Shown: positions 52,323 through 60,829, counted from the stretch's first letter. The stretch is DNA of 64,000 nt from Ectopseudomonas toyotomiensis (GCF_900115695.1 NZ_FOXK01000010.1:124001-188000), one strand, 5' to 3'. Numbers and translations are program-made. Notes: generated by a model not told the origin, from the sequence alone.

Positions 52323-53583
52323 ACAACCTTTTGCACGGCGCATCCTGCTTGCCTTTGTATTGATGACCGTAATGGTAAGCGGCATCTTTTCCATAGGCAT
52401 CGTAGCGGTGGTGCACTTTGTCGAAGAACATCTGGTTTCCGAGGAGTTACAGCGGGAACTGAATACCGTGCTGCACCAGGATATCAATCGAGGTCGGCCA
52501 CCACGTTTGGACTCTAGTACCCGATTTTTCGCCTCTAGCCATTCCGAATATGCCATTCCCGAGCAGTATGCAAATCTGGAAGAAGGCTTCAATGAGGTCG
52601 TCGATGGCAATGAGGCGTTCTATGTCTATGTCCAGGAAATCAACAATCAGACCTATCTATTGGTGCAAGAACAACACGAGTTCGAGGCCCGTGAGCAAGT
52701 TCTATTCGATGTTGTACTAGCAGGCTTTCTACTGACCATCGCAACCGCATGGGGGCTCGGGCTAGTCATGGCGCGTAAGGTGATGGCGCCCATCAGTCGC
52801 TTGGCTCAGCAGGTGCGTCATCGCGACCAATTGCACTCTTTGGCTCCGCCACTTGCTCCCGATTACCCTGATGACGAAATTGGTCAACTGGCAGCTGCCT
52901 TTGACAGCACGTTGGGCCAAGTGCGTCAGTCACTGGAGCGTGAACGGCTATTCACCAGTGATGTCAGCCATGAATTGCGCACCCCACTCATGATCATTGC
53001 CACTTCCTGTGAGTTGCTTGCAGAGGTGAAGCTTGAGCAGCGCGAGCGTGTGCAGATTGAACGTATAGACCGGGCTTGCAAGGAGATGCGCGAGCTGGTC
53101 CAGACCTTCCTGCAACTAGCCAGAGATAAAGCTAATGAGACAGCCTTTGTCGCGAGTAGCAGTTTAGCCAAGGTGGCCACCGAGCAAGCCGAGCGTTGGG
53201 GCCCAATGCTCAGAGAAAAAAAACTGGATTTCCAGTGCATTGAAGAGGGTACGGATGATGGTCGCTACAATCCTACTTTTCTCAACGCGGTGATGGCCAA
53301 CCTACTGCGAAACGCACTGCATTACACCGAGAGGGGGTTTGTACGCCTAGTAATAGGATCTGGAGAGTTCCGCGTAGAGGATAGTGGCAGCGGCATTCCT
53401 TTCGAGCAGCACGAGCAGATTTTCCAGCCCTTTGTACGTGGTACACAGGCGCGAGGGGATGGTTTGGGGCTGGGTCTTTCATTAGTAAAACGCATCTGTA
53501 GCAAGCAGGGTTGGACGATCTCGGTTCAGAACCTACCCGGTGGGGGAGCATGCTTCAGCGTAACCTTGAAAAGCGTTGTTTGA
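52312..53583 (+). CDS. colS: ColS-like sensor histidine kinase
   Basis: 423 residues: membrane helix (ILLAFVLMTVMVSGIFSIGI), a periplasmic domain with acidic residues including LEEGFNEV (an ExxE-like element, which in ColS binds Zn/Fe/Mn), a second helix, HAMP, HisKA (FTSDVSHELRTPLMII) and HATPase with the N and G boxes (NLLRNALHY, GDGLGLGLSLV). ATG 52312 overlaps the colR stop by 11 bases. It is predicted to sense excess transition metals or membrane stress. Metal specificity is inferred from the family. Confidence 0.87.
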   Translation: MVSKQPFARRILLAFVLMTVMVSGIFSIGIVAVVHFVEEHLVSEELQRELNTVLHQDINRGRPPRLDSSTRFFASSHSEYAIPEQYANLEEGFNEVVDGNEAFYVYVQEINNQTYLLVQEQHEFEAREQVLFDVVLAGFLLTIATAWGLGLVMARKVMAPISRLAQQVRHRDQLHSLAPPLAPDYPDDEIGQLAAAFDSTLGQVRQSLERERLFTSDVSHELRTPLMIIATSCELLAEVKLEQRERVQIERIDRACKEMRELVQTFLQLARDKANETAFVASSSLAKVATEQAERWGPMLREKKLDFQCIEEGTDDGRYNPTFLNAVMANLLRNALHYTERGFVRLVIGSGEFRVEDSGSGIPFEQHEQIFQPFVRGTQARGDGLGLGLSLVKRICSKQGWTISVQNLPGGGACFSVTLKSVV

Positions 53584-53609
53584 CGATTTTTTCACATCCT
53601 TTTGACAGG
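53579..53609 (+). promoter_or_regulatory. ColR-type promoter of the warA-warB-dgkA-ltaS3 operon
   Basis: TTGACGATTTTTTCACA is followed six bases after CAC by TTGACAGG. It is the twin of the block at 51589-51619 and overlaps the colS stop codon. It lies 57 bases before the methyltransferase start. Confidence 0.75.
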
Positions 53610-53665
53610 GCCATGATGCCCACCCCCCTAGTGTGGCGAGCGTACCTTCTTGTGGACGCCTCGCC

Positions 53666-54355
53666 ATGTCGAAACCAAATCCCATCGAACTCGAATTTTC
53701 CCGTAAATATGACCAAGAGCATGCTCAGCAGTACCTGATTAAACATCAGGATGGCTTGGCTCGGCAGCTGTCGCACTGGCGCGATATTCAGGTGGCGCGC
53801 AGGGCTCTACAGTTAGCAGATGAACCCAATTTGGTGCTGGATTTGCCCTGTGGTGCTGGGCGTTTCTGGCCCATGCTTTGCGAGCAACCCAATCGGGTGA
53901 TCCTCGCCGCCGATAACTCAGCCGATATGCTCGCTACAGCATGCGCCGCACAACCGCCAGAGGTAGTCTCGCGGGTGAATACCTTTCAGACTTCGGCGTT
54001 TGATATTGACCTGGGTGTCAATGCGGTGGACTGCATCTTCTGCATACGTCTGCTGCATCACATTGAATCATCTGAGCACCGACTGGCCATTCTGCGTGAG
54101 TTCCATCGCGTTAGCCGCGATAGCGTAATACTTTCGCTCTGGGTTGATGGCAACTACAAGGCATGGAAGCGTCGCCGCCTGGAACAGCGGCGAGCAGATG
54201 AAGGCCGGGCGTCACAAAACCAAAACCGATTTGTCGTAGCCAAGTCAGTTATCGAGGATGAATTTAAACAAGCCGGCTTCCGCGTCGTCGATCACCTAGA
54301 TTTTCTTCCAGGCTACGCCATGTGGCGCACTTATGTGCTGCGCAAGGAGGCCTGA
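53666..54355 (+). CDS. WarA-like SAM-dependent methyltransferase
   Basis: 229 residues, class I methyltransferase with SAM motif LVLDLPCGAGRFWPML and CIFCIRLLHHIES. In Pseudomonas genomes colRS is followed by warA (a methyltransferase) and an InaA-like kinase gene, both linked to LPS modification. The same order occurs here. ATG 53666 (MSKPNPIELEF) is preferred over 53633. It is the first gene of the rightward ColR-type operon. The acceptor is unknown, probably a sugar of LPS or a related glycan. Confidence 0.82.
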   Translation: MSKPNPIELEFSRKYDQEHAQQYLIKHQDGLARQLSHWRDIQVARRALQLADEPNLVLDLPCGAGRFWPMLCEQPNRVILAADNSADMLATACAAQPPEVVSRVNTFQTSAFDIDLGVNAVDCIFCIRLLHHIESSEHRLAILREFHRVSRDSVILSLWVDGNYKAWKRRRLEQRRADEGRASQNQNRFVVAKSVIEDEFKQAGFRVVDHLDFLPGYAMWRTYVLRKEA

Positions 54356-54358
54356 GCC

Positions 54359-55075
54359 ATGGGCGTAATGACCGAAAAAGCATCGCCGCAGCTCATCACT
54401 ACAGAATTTGATCGCTGGTGGAATAGCTCCGGTATCTGGGTTGAACCGGCCAACAAGCGACGTGGTGGCGAAAGCGGCGTTCAGTTGTTGCAGCAGCGCG
54501 ATTTAATGCGGCCACCCTTGTACTGCAAGCGTCAGATTGGACATACCTACCGAACTTTTTTGCATCCGTTTGGCCGCCCGACCATCCTGCGAGAACTGCA
54601 GGCCTATCGCGCTTTTGCCCGCCTGGGCATCAAGACACCTAACGTCGTTTACTGCACTGCACGGCAGAAACATGGTGCCTGGCAGGCGCTGCTGGTTACC
54701 GAAGCCCTGCAAGGCTTTGTCAGCCTAGAGCAGTGGTACGCCGTTGAGAATAGTGCCGCGCTTACGAAGGCTGCACTGATACAACTCGCAACAACCCTAG
54801 CACGCTTGCATCTGGCGGGCTGGCAGCATGGTTGCTGTTATCCCAAGCATATCTTCGTCAAATCCCAGGTAAACGAAGGCGGCACGGTGACGGTCGAAAT
54901 AGCCTTGCTCGATCTTGAAAAAAGCCGCCGACGTCTACGAATCAAAGACGCTGCTCGCCGTGACCTAGGCCAGTTAGGGCGGCACCGTGGAAACATGCCT
55001 GAAACTGATCTGTTGTTTCTCCACCAGGCCTATCAGCAAGCGCTGAACAACCCTGCTGGAGTGTTGCAGCCATGA
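54359..55075 (+). CDS. InaA/WaaP-family lipopolysaccharide kinase-like protein (WarB-like)
   Basis: 238 residues with an eKinase-like fold: LARLHLAGWQHGCCYPKHIFV is the catalytic-loop region and ALLDLEKSRRR the metal-binding segment. The canonical HGD is replaced by QHGCC. WaaP/InaA enzymes phosphorylate heptose or Kdo in the LPS core; the altered loop makes activity uncertain. It starts three bases after warA, and its stop overlaps the dgkA start in ATGA. Confidence 0.83.
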   Translation: MGVMTEKASPQLITTEFDRWWNSSGIWVEPANKRRGGESGVQLLQQRDLMRPPLYCKRQIGHTYRTFLHPFGRPTILRELQAYRAFARLGIKTPNVVYCTARQKHGAWQALLVTEALQGFVSLEQWYAVENSAALTKAALIQLATTLARLHLAGWQHGCCYPKHIFVKSQVNEGGTVTVEIALLDLEKSRRRLRIKDAARRDLGQLGRHRGNMPETDLLFLHQAYQQALNNPAGVLQP

Positions 55076-55467
55076 GCAACATGCCACAGAGCGACGAATT
55101 GGATGCCCTCTCGTTGAAAGGTCGCAGCGGCTTTATCCGCATTATTTATGCCACTAGATACTCGCTGGCAGGTTTGCGGGCAGCGTTTCAAGGCGAAGCG
55201 GCTTTCAGGCAACTGCTGTTATTAAATGCAGTGCTTCTGCCGCTGGCCTGTGTGGTGGACGTGACCCACAGTGAGCGCGTACTGCTAATGCTCGTGCCGA
55301 TGCTGGCGTTGGTAGTGGAGCTACTCAACTCAGCCATAGAGAGCACTGTTGACCGTATTTCCCTGAGCATCCACCCACTGTCTAAACAAGCCAAGGATAT
55401 GGGAAGTGCGGCGCAACTCATTGCACTGATACTGATCGCCCTTACTTGGGGTTTAATCCTGTTATAG
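55072..55467 (+). CDS. dgkA: Diacylglycerol kinase
   Basis: 131 residues with three membrane helices and the DgkA signature ELLNSAIESTVDRISLSIHP, including the catalytic Glu and metal-binding Glu/Asn. It phosphorylates diacylglycerol to phosphatidic acid. In enterobacteria DgkA recycles the diacylglycerol released when MdoB transfers glycerol phosphate. Its place between an LPS kinase and an LtaS-like gene fits the same recycling job here. ATGA overlap with the previous gene implies coupled translation. It is probably a second, accessory dgkA of the host. Confidence 0.92.
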   Translation: MSNMPQSDELDALSLKGRSGFIRIIYATRYSLAGLRAAFQGEAAFRQLLLLNAVLLPLACVVDVTHSERVLLMLVPMLALVVELLNSAIESTVDRISLSIHPLSKQAKDMGSAAQLIALILIALTWGLILL

Positions 55468-55501
55468 CTTCCAATTCTTAAATTATAGAAGGCTACCCAT
55501 T

Positions 55502-57637
55502 ATGCCTCCCCGCATGCCAGCGTCCGCTGAAGCCTCCAATGCGAAAGAAAAACTTGGCCTAAGCGAACACCTGGCCTTCCTTTTTGGCAGTGCAGCACTA
55601 TTAGTAACTTTGCTGACCCTGTTACGCGTGGCCCTATTACTTTTCAACCGAGAGCTGATTGGATCTACCGCTTGGACCAGCCTGGCGGAAGCGTTTTTTA
55701 ATGGCCTGCGTTTTGACTTGCGCTTAGTGGTCTATATCTGTGCACCACTGACCCTGGCATTTGCATATCGCCCGGCAATGGTCCGCCGGACATGGCAACG
55801 CATTTGGCTAGGAACTTGCGCAGCGGTAGCTATCCTGCTCGGCATGATTGAACTGAATTTCTATCGAGAGTTTCATCAGCGTCTCAACGCATTGGTCTTT
55901 CAATATTTGCAGGAAGACCCGGCAACTGTGCTGAGCATGCTCTGGTATGGCTTTCCAGTGCTGCGCCTACTGGGTGCCTGGCTGGCGTTGAGTGCTCTAT
56001 TTTTCGTACTGCTGGGTTGGCTGGATAAACGTACTCGTGGCCAGGGCCGCTCAACCGTCGAGTCGCGCCGAACAATGAATAACCTCGGTCATGGTATGAC
56101 GCTGCTGCTTTGCCTGGCTATATCGGTTGTTGTGGCGCGCGGTACTTTGCGGCAAGGGCCGCCACTACGCTGGGGGGATGCATTCACCACAGACTCAATG
56201 TTTGCCAACCACTTAGGCCTCAATGGCACCTTGAGCCTTTATGCCGCAGCCAAGAACCACTACTCAGGTGATCGCGCCGACAAGATTTGGAAGAGCCGCA
56301 TGCTCGCAGATCAAGCGACGACCCTGACACGCGATCTCTTATTCACCGAACACGACCGCCTAGCAGACCAGAACACAGCGGCGATCCGCCGCGATTTTCA
56401 GCCCCCACAAAATACGCGCCTGCCGGTCCGCAATGTCGTAGTGATTCTGATGGAGAGTTTTGCTGGGCACTTTGTTGGCGCGCTCGGCAGCGAAGCTGGC
56501 ATCACACCGAACTTCGATCAGTTGGCTCAAGAAGGTGTGCTGTTTCGCCGCTTCTTCGCTAATGGCACCCATACCCATCAAGGCATGTTTGCCAGCATGG
56601 CCTGCTTCCCAAACTTACCCGGTTTCGAGTACTTGATGCAGACTCCGGAAGGAGGCCACCAATTCTCCGGTCTGGCTCAGTTGCTTAGCACTCGCGACTT
56701 CGACGATCTGTATGTCTACAACGGCGATTTTGCCTGGGATAACCAACGTGGCTTTTTCAGTAACCAGGGCATGACAAGGTTTATCGGTCGTAATGATTTT
56801 GTTGACCCCGTGGTATCAGACCCGACATGGGGAGTGGCTGACCAGGATATGTTTGATCGCGCTGCAGAAGAACTGCTCAAGCAAGACCCAAAGAAACCCT
56901 TCTATGCACTCCTTCAAACGCTTTCAAACCATACGCCATACGCGCTGCCAGGTGTGTTGCCTATTGAGCCCGTCACAGGACAAGGTTCGCTTGACCAGCA
57001 CCTGACAGCTATGCGTTATTCTGACTGGGCTCTTGGACGATTTTTTGAAAAGGTTCGTAAAGCGCCTTATTTCAAAGACACCCTATTCGTGGTCGTGGGT
57101 GACCATGGCTTTGGTGCGCAAGAGCAGTTAACCGAGATGGATTTGTACCGATTCCATGTACCCATGCTGTTGATCGCGCCGGGCGTCCAAGACGCCTTTG
57201 GTAAGACCCAGGATGTCGTCGGCAGTCAGGTTGATATCGTCCCAACCATCATGGGCCGGCTTGGAGAGCCTGTGCGCCACCAGTGCTGGGGGCGCGACTT
57301 GTTGAGCTTGCCAGATGGCGACAGTGGCTTTGCCATTGTGAAACCCTCGGGCAGTGACCAGACAGTAGCCATGATCAGTGGCGAACGTATGCTGGTATTG
57401 CCTAGGGACATGCCTCCACGCAGCTATCAATACACTTTGGGCCCGCATCCGCAAGGTGCGCTGACGCCTGCTACAGAGCTGGATGACCGTTTGGGTAAGC
57501 AACTACAGGCCTACCTGCAGACCGCAACCAATAGCCTACTCAGTAATACGACAGGCGTTGAGGATAGTATTTCGAATAAACCTGAGACACCTATAAGCAC
57601 TCTGTCAGTGGTAAAAAAGAATGCGCAGGAAAATTGA
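55502..57637 (+). CDS. LtaS-type phosphoglycerol transferase / sulfatase-fold protein 3
   Basis: 711 residues. About five N-terminal membrane helices precede a sulfatase-fold domain with VVVILMESFAGHFVGALG (metal Glu), nucleophile Thr in FANGTHTHQGMFASM, and FVVVGDHGFGAQE (metal Asp-His). It is more divergent from the other two copies than they are from each other in the active-site neighbourhood. It is the last gene of the ColR-type rightward operon, 35 bases after dgkA, consistent with diacylglycerol production and recycling in one transcript. The acceptor is unknown. Confidence 0.87.
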   Translation: MPPRMPASAEASNAKEKLGLSEHLAFLFGSAALLVTLLTLLRVALLLFNRELIGSTAWTSLAEAFFNGLRFDLRLVVYICAPLTLAFAYRPAMVRRTWQRIWLGTCAAVAILLGMIELNFYREFHQRLNALVFQYLQEDPATVLSMLWYGFPVLRLLGAWLALSALFFVLLGWLDKRTRGQGRSTVESRRTMNNLGHGMTLLLCLAISVVVARGTLRQGPPLRWGDAFTTDSMFANHLGLNGTLSLYAAAKNHYSGDRADKIWKSRMLADQATTLTRDLLFTEHDRLADQNTAAIRRDFQPPQNTRLPVRNVVVILMESFAGHFVGALGSEAGITPNFDQLAQEGVLFRRFFANGTHTHQGMFASMACFPNLPGFEYLMQTPEGGHQFSGLAQLLSTRDFDDLYVYNGDFAWDNQRGFFSNQGMTRFIGRNDFVDPVVSDPTWGVADQDMFDRAAEELLKQDPKKPFYALLQTLSNHTPYALPGVLPIEPVTGQGSLDQHLTAMRYSDWALGRFFEKVRKAPYFKDTLFVVVGDHGFGAQEQLTEMDLYRFHVPMLLIAPGVQDAFGKTQDVVGSQVDIVPTIMGRLGEPVRHQCWGRDLLSLPDGDSGFAIVKPSGSDQTVAMISGERMLVLPRDMPPRSYQYTLGPHPQGALTPATELDDRLGKQLQAYLQTATNSLLSNTTGVEDSISNKPETPISTLSVVKKNAQEN

Positions 57638-57696
57638 ATCTCTGAATTGTAAGCAGTCGGGTTCTATCCCGTTAACGCGGACACTTTCGGATGGCG

Positions 57697-57908
57697 GAGT
57701 GAATTCACCAGTGCAGACTACCAGCGCTTTCTGAACCGCAACACGCTGGTCGCTGCTGCTGAGCTGGGCGCCAATCATCGGCGATCCTTTGACTGTCATC
57801 GCCGGCACGCTGCGCGAGCCATTCTGGAGCTTTCTGATGATCGTTCTGGTGGCCAAGGCAGGGCGTTATCTGGCACTGGCCGCGTTAACGCTTGGGCTGC
57901 TGGGATGA
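57697..57908 (+). pseudogene. 3' remnant of a YqaA-family (SNARE-associated/VTT) membrane protein gene
   Basis: Two frames must be joined. SEFTSADYQRFLNRN (57697 onward) shifts into RWSLLLSWAPIIGDPLTVIA, then GTLREPFWSFLMIVLVAKAGRYL, ending at TGA 57906-57908. This is the C-terminal half of YqaA-like proteins. The N-terminal half is missing and a frameshift is present near 57740. The stop overlaps the next gene's start (ATGA), showing that the pair was an operon. It marks the right end of the envelope block. Confidence 0.8.
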
Positions 57909-58576
57909 CGCGCGACGCCGGGCTCGATTTGGTCAAGTGGCTGGCCATGCTCAGCATGCTAATCGACCACTTGCGGTATCTGTGGCCAGACGCCTATGGC
58001 CTGTTCGTCATCGGGCGCCTGGCGTTTCCGCTGTTCTGCCTGGGTATTGCCGCCAACGTGGCCAGAACCCGATCTGGCGAGTTGTTCAGCGAGGGTAATG
58101 CACGCTATCTCGGCTGGCTGCTGGCCTTCTCCCTGCTCTCCGAGTTGCCTTACCGTCTGCTCTCGCCGGAGAGCGCGACGCTCAACGTGATGCCGACCTT
58201 GTCGCTCGGCCTGCTGCTGGCCTGGGGCATTCATCATGCCGATCGCAACAGTCTGTTCCTGGCTGCCACTGCGCTGGTCGTCGCCCTGTTGCTGCATCGA
58301 CAGCTGATGTATGGGGTGATCGGCGTGACGTTGCCTGCCGCCTGTGTTCTCGGGCTAAAGGGCGTACGCTGGTGGTTATTGCCTGCAGCCCTGGCGGTGT
58401 TGGCCAATAGCCGCAACCGCTGGTTTGTGGAGTGGGGAATAGTGCCGGAGACCCTGGCTATGTTCGCCATGGCTGGAGCAGCCGTACTGCTGGGGGTGGC
58501 CCTGTTGCGTCAACCCATGTCCTGCACAGTCTGGCCCCGCCTCCAGAATAATTGGCCTTTTGATAATGCCATCTAG
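57905..58576 (+). CDS. TraX-family membrane protein
   Basis: 223 residues with about seven membrane helices. The start DAGLDLVKWLAMLSMLIDHLRY and GRLAFPLFCLGIA are typical of the TraX/acyltransferase-like family; F-plasmid TraX acetylates pilin. Chromosomal homologues have no known role and may acylate a surface component. It was coupled to the broken yqaA gene. The last 30 residues (QNNWPFDNAI) look unlike the family, so the 3' end may be altered. Confidence 0.75.
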   Translation: MTRDAGLDLVKWLAMLSMLIDHLRYLWPDAYGLFVIGRLAFPLFCLGIAANVARTRSGELFSEGNARYLGWLLAFSLLSELPYRLLSPESATLNVMPTLSLGLLLAWGIHHADRNSLFLAATALVVALLLHRQLMYGVIGVTLPAACVLGLKGVRWWLLPAALAVLANSRNRWFVEWGIVPETLAMFAMAGAAVLLGVALLRQPMSCTVWPRLQNNWPFDNAI

Positions 58577-59099
58577 GCCGCGAGTGTTCGCATGATGGTC
58601 TTGAGCCATTCACACCGCTGCTTCGAGACAAACCAAATAGCACCCTAGCTGAAGGGGCTCAGCAGGGCGAGGCTGCATTAGCCGTGGCGCTTTTACCGGT
58701 GCTATCCTTGACGTCTGCCCAAGAGCTTCCTCTCCCGGGTATAGATACCGGTGATGAAACTTGGTTTGAGGCGGTCTCGTTGAGGCCGCCTTTGTCGCTT
58801 TTGGGAGAGGCCTCAGTGCTAAGTAGCCCGCAGCTTTGTGTACGCGTCGAAGCGTAAAGCCTCGGCCAAAGCTGTTCGCAGGCCCTCTAACTCGGCATTT
58901 TCTCCAATTTTATGGACTCGCGCTGGCCACAGACTGGGGGAATTATCTGCAATTATCTCGGCATAGATAATTGATCAATATCTAGCCGCCACAGGCAAGT
59001 TGCGCATCGTTTTTAACGTTCTTCCGCGAGTGCAACCAAGCGGGTGAATCATCCTTTTTTCTGGATGGCTGAAGCGGCCTTTACTTGAGCAGCGCCTCT
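58577..59099. other. Non-coding subterminal region of a transposon-like end
   Basis: No gene seen. It includes an imperfect palindromic patch near 58941-58970 with TTATCTCGGCAT, the same 12 bases found in the terminal repeat at 59155-59166, and several AT-rich tracts that could bind IHF-type proteins. Confidence 0.45.
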
Positions 59100-59173
59100 C
59101 AAATTTACTCCTTTAGATACAGCAAGTTACAGAACGAATGTCCTAATTTTTGCCTTATCTCGGCATGACCCCC
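59100..59173. repeat. Terminal inverted repeat of a Tn4652/Tn5041-like Tn3-family transposon
   Basis: Read leftward from 59173, the sequence starts GGGGGTCATGCCGAGATAAG and then GCAAAAATTAGGACATTCG. This matches, as I remember it, the long terminal repeats of the Tn4652/Tn5041 group. The tip points right, so the transposon body lies to the left. No transposase gene is next to it. The only other trace is the TnpC-like gene at 47.6 kb. Confidence 0.6.
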
Positions 59174-59270
59174 TATTTGAGGCGCACGTAATCCCATCGA
59201 GCAAAGCTCCTGAGGGCATATCGTGTACCAGATGAACGAAGGCGTGCATGTACCCTGATTGGAGGCTTCG

Positions 59271-59585
59271 ATGAAGATCACAGCTATGGAACAGAGCAAA
59301 TCGGTCAGTGATGTCCTGTGCGACATCTGCGGCGATAGCACGCGCGTTGAAGGGCAAGGATTGCAATTTGGCACTCTTCGCGCCAGTTGGGGCTATGGCT
59401 CGGCTCATGATGGCGAGCGCTATGAGGTCCATCTGTGCGAGTCCTGTTTTTTCAGAACGCTTTTAGGTCTCAGACGTGAGCGGATGGTGAACTTCATGTT
59501 CAGTGATGAAGACCAAGATCTCAGCGACTTTGGGCGCGTTGCTCACGATGATTTTTTTAATGAGGGTGGTAGCTCGGCCACCTAA
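59271..59585 (+). CDS. Small protein with two CxxC pairs
   Basis: 104 residues. CDICGD and CESC are separated by about 55 residues and probably bind zinc. GGAGG precedes ATG 59271. I do not recognise the family; such small zinc proteins are common in accessory regions. It is the first gene outside the transposon-like end. Confidence 0.65.
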   Translation: MKITAMEQSKSVSDVLCDICGDSTRVEGQGLQFGTLRASWGYGSAHDGERYEVHLCESCFFRTLLGLRRERMVNFMFSDEDQDLSDFGRVAHDDFFNEGGSSAT

Positions 59586-59763
59586 CTCCCGGCTGTGGCA
59601 GCACCCAAGTCTAGCCTGCATCTCATCTTTAATTGTGAGATCAACGTCAGCTGAGGCGACGTGATCCCCTGCGCGGAGAGCACTAAACCAAACACGTCGA
59701 GGATGCATTGCCTGCTTAAATGGCTGAGTCCGTAGGGTACTTGCAATAGCAGGCGAATATTGA

Positions 59764-60321
59764 CTACCCGCGACTCTGTAGCCGAGCAGCCTGTTGAGCC
59801 CTTTGCTGTTCCCTTGCCACAGCCTGCTGCGCTATCCGCTCCTGAATCTGGGTGTAGAGCTGAGCATGCTCATTGTCCCGATCAGCTACAGTGACCACCA
59901 GAGAATAGGGCTCCTTCTCTGCTGCAGAGGGGTTCCAGTCACGGTCTTGCCTGACCACGACCAAAAACCACTTTTCACCCGGTTTACACTGCCGAAGCGT
60001 CCAGCGTGAAGACTGGACCGTACCGCGGTTTCTCAGCTGGGCCGAGATGTCGCGATTGCTGGACTTGGCCTCCTTGAGCACCTCCGTCTCAGCCTTGAGT
60101 TCCTTGCTAAAGTGCTTCTGAACTTCGTCTAGCGAAGTGCCTACAGCCAAGCGATAGTTGATCTGAGTGGCCAAGTAATCAATTCTGGTAGTTCGGACTA
60201 CTGGCGAGTAAGCCAATGTTATCGAGAGCTCACGTGTCCCACGAGCGGAACGCAGGTAGTCGTCCGGCAAAGGCAGCTCAAAGAACTGGCATCCGTCGTT
60301 TTCAATAGTCTCCTCCGACAT
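59764..60321 (-). pseudogene. C-terminal fragment of an S8-family (subtilase-type) peptidase
   Basis: 185 codons. The segment FFELPLPDDYLRSARGTREL, followed by SITLAYSPVVRTTRIDYLA, resembles the C-terminal beta-sandwich of large subtilisin-like peptidases found next to AAA ATPases in defence loci. The open frame extends only to about 60345, and no Asp/His/Ser catalytic domain is present, so the 5' part is lost. The peptide might still be translated from ATG 60321. Assignment is moderate. Confidence 0.5.
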
Positions 60322-60430
60322 CAGAACTACGACGTTATCGGAAGATCATTGTTCCGCCGGTGAGGCGGTATATGCAGTGAGAATGCCAGAGTTTATGTGT
60401 ACCCAGTTAGTGGAGATACTACCGCTTCAG

Positions 60431-60536
60431 CTAGGGAAACCCTGAAAAGCCCGTGTTTCGCGAAATCACCGCTCTGTAACCCGCATGGTTGCTGGGGCGC
60501 ATTTTTCGAGCGGGGGCTTTTTCAGACCTTCCCTAG
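60431..60536. mobile_element. 106-bp MITE-like element
   Basis: The ends CTAGGGAAACCCTGAAAAGC and, inward from the right, CTAGGGAAGGTCTGAAAAAG form imperfect inverted repeats of about 22 bases with no coding content between. The layout fits a miniature element mobilised by an IS5-like transposase, with CTAG at both tips. It lies just downstream of the broken subtilase. Confidence 0.65.
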
Positions 60537-60829
60537 ACTGTCTGTCACTTTCCGTCCGCTCTTGGCCGACTCCAGCCCGTTGCTACTGGCGACTCCCGGC
60601 CAAAAGGAGTCACTGGGAATGGACTTGCTCAGCGCGTATCGAGTAGTGTCTGAAGCGAATTCGTTCGCGCATCTGAACGATGCTACCGTGGCCTTCTACC
60701 CATACGGTCATCCGACCGCTGCAACACCCGGGTTAGAAAGGGAAAGAAAAGAGGACAAGGAATGTTATCCACCAAACCCGTCAAAGCGTTATCACACCAT
60801 TTGGTGTCTATTTATAGTTAGGTAATTAA
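60537..60829. other. Region before the first cassette, attI- or attC-like 3' end
   Basis: No real gene; a 142-codon frame here runs through the MITE and is discounted. It contains GTTATCC (near 60764), CGTTATC (near 60787) and ends in GTTAGGT (60817-60823), a perfect GTTRRRY crossover core. Repeated GTT cores are typical of attI. No intI gene lies to the left. Confidence 0.45.

Noticed and set aside
43741..57637. MCR/EptA phosphoethanolamine transferases
   Set aside because: The three sulfatase-fold proteins have the LtaS/MdoB-like active-site neighbourhood and a dgkA neighbour. EptA relatives cannot be excluded by eye, but a colistin-resistance label would be unsupported.
60397..60825. A 142-codon plus-strand frame
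   Set aside because: It runs through both ends of the MITE-like element, has no ribosome-binding site and no recognisable composition.
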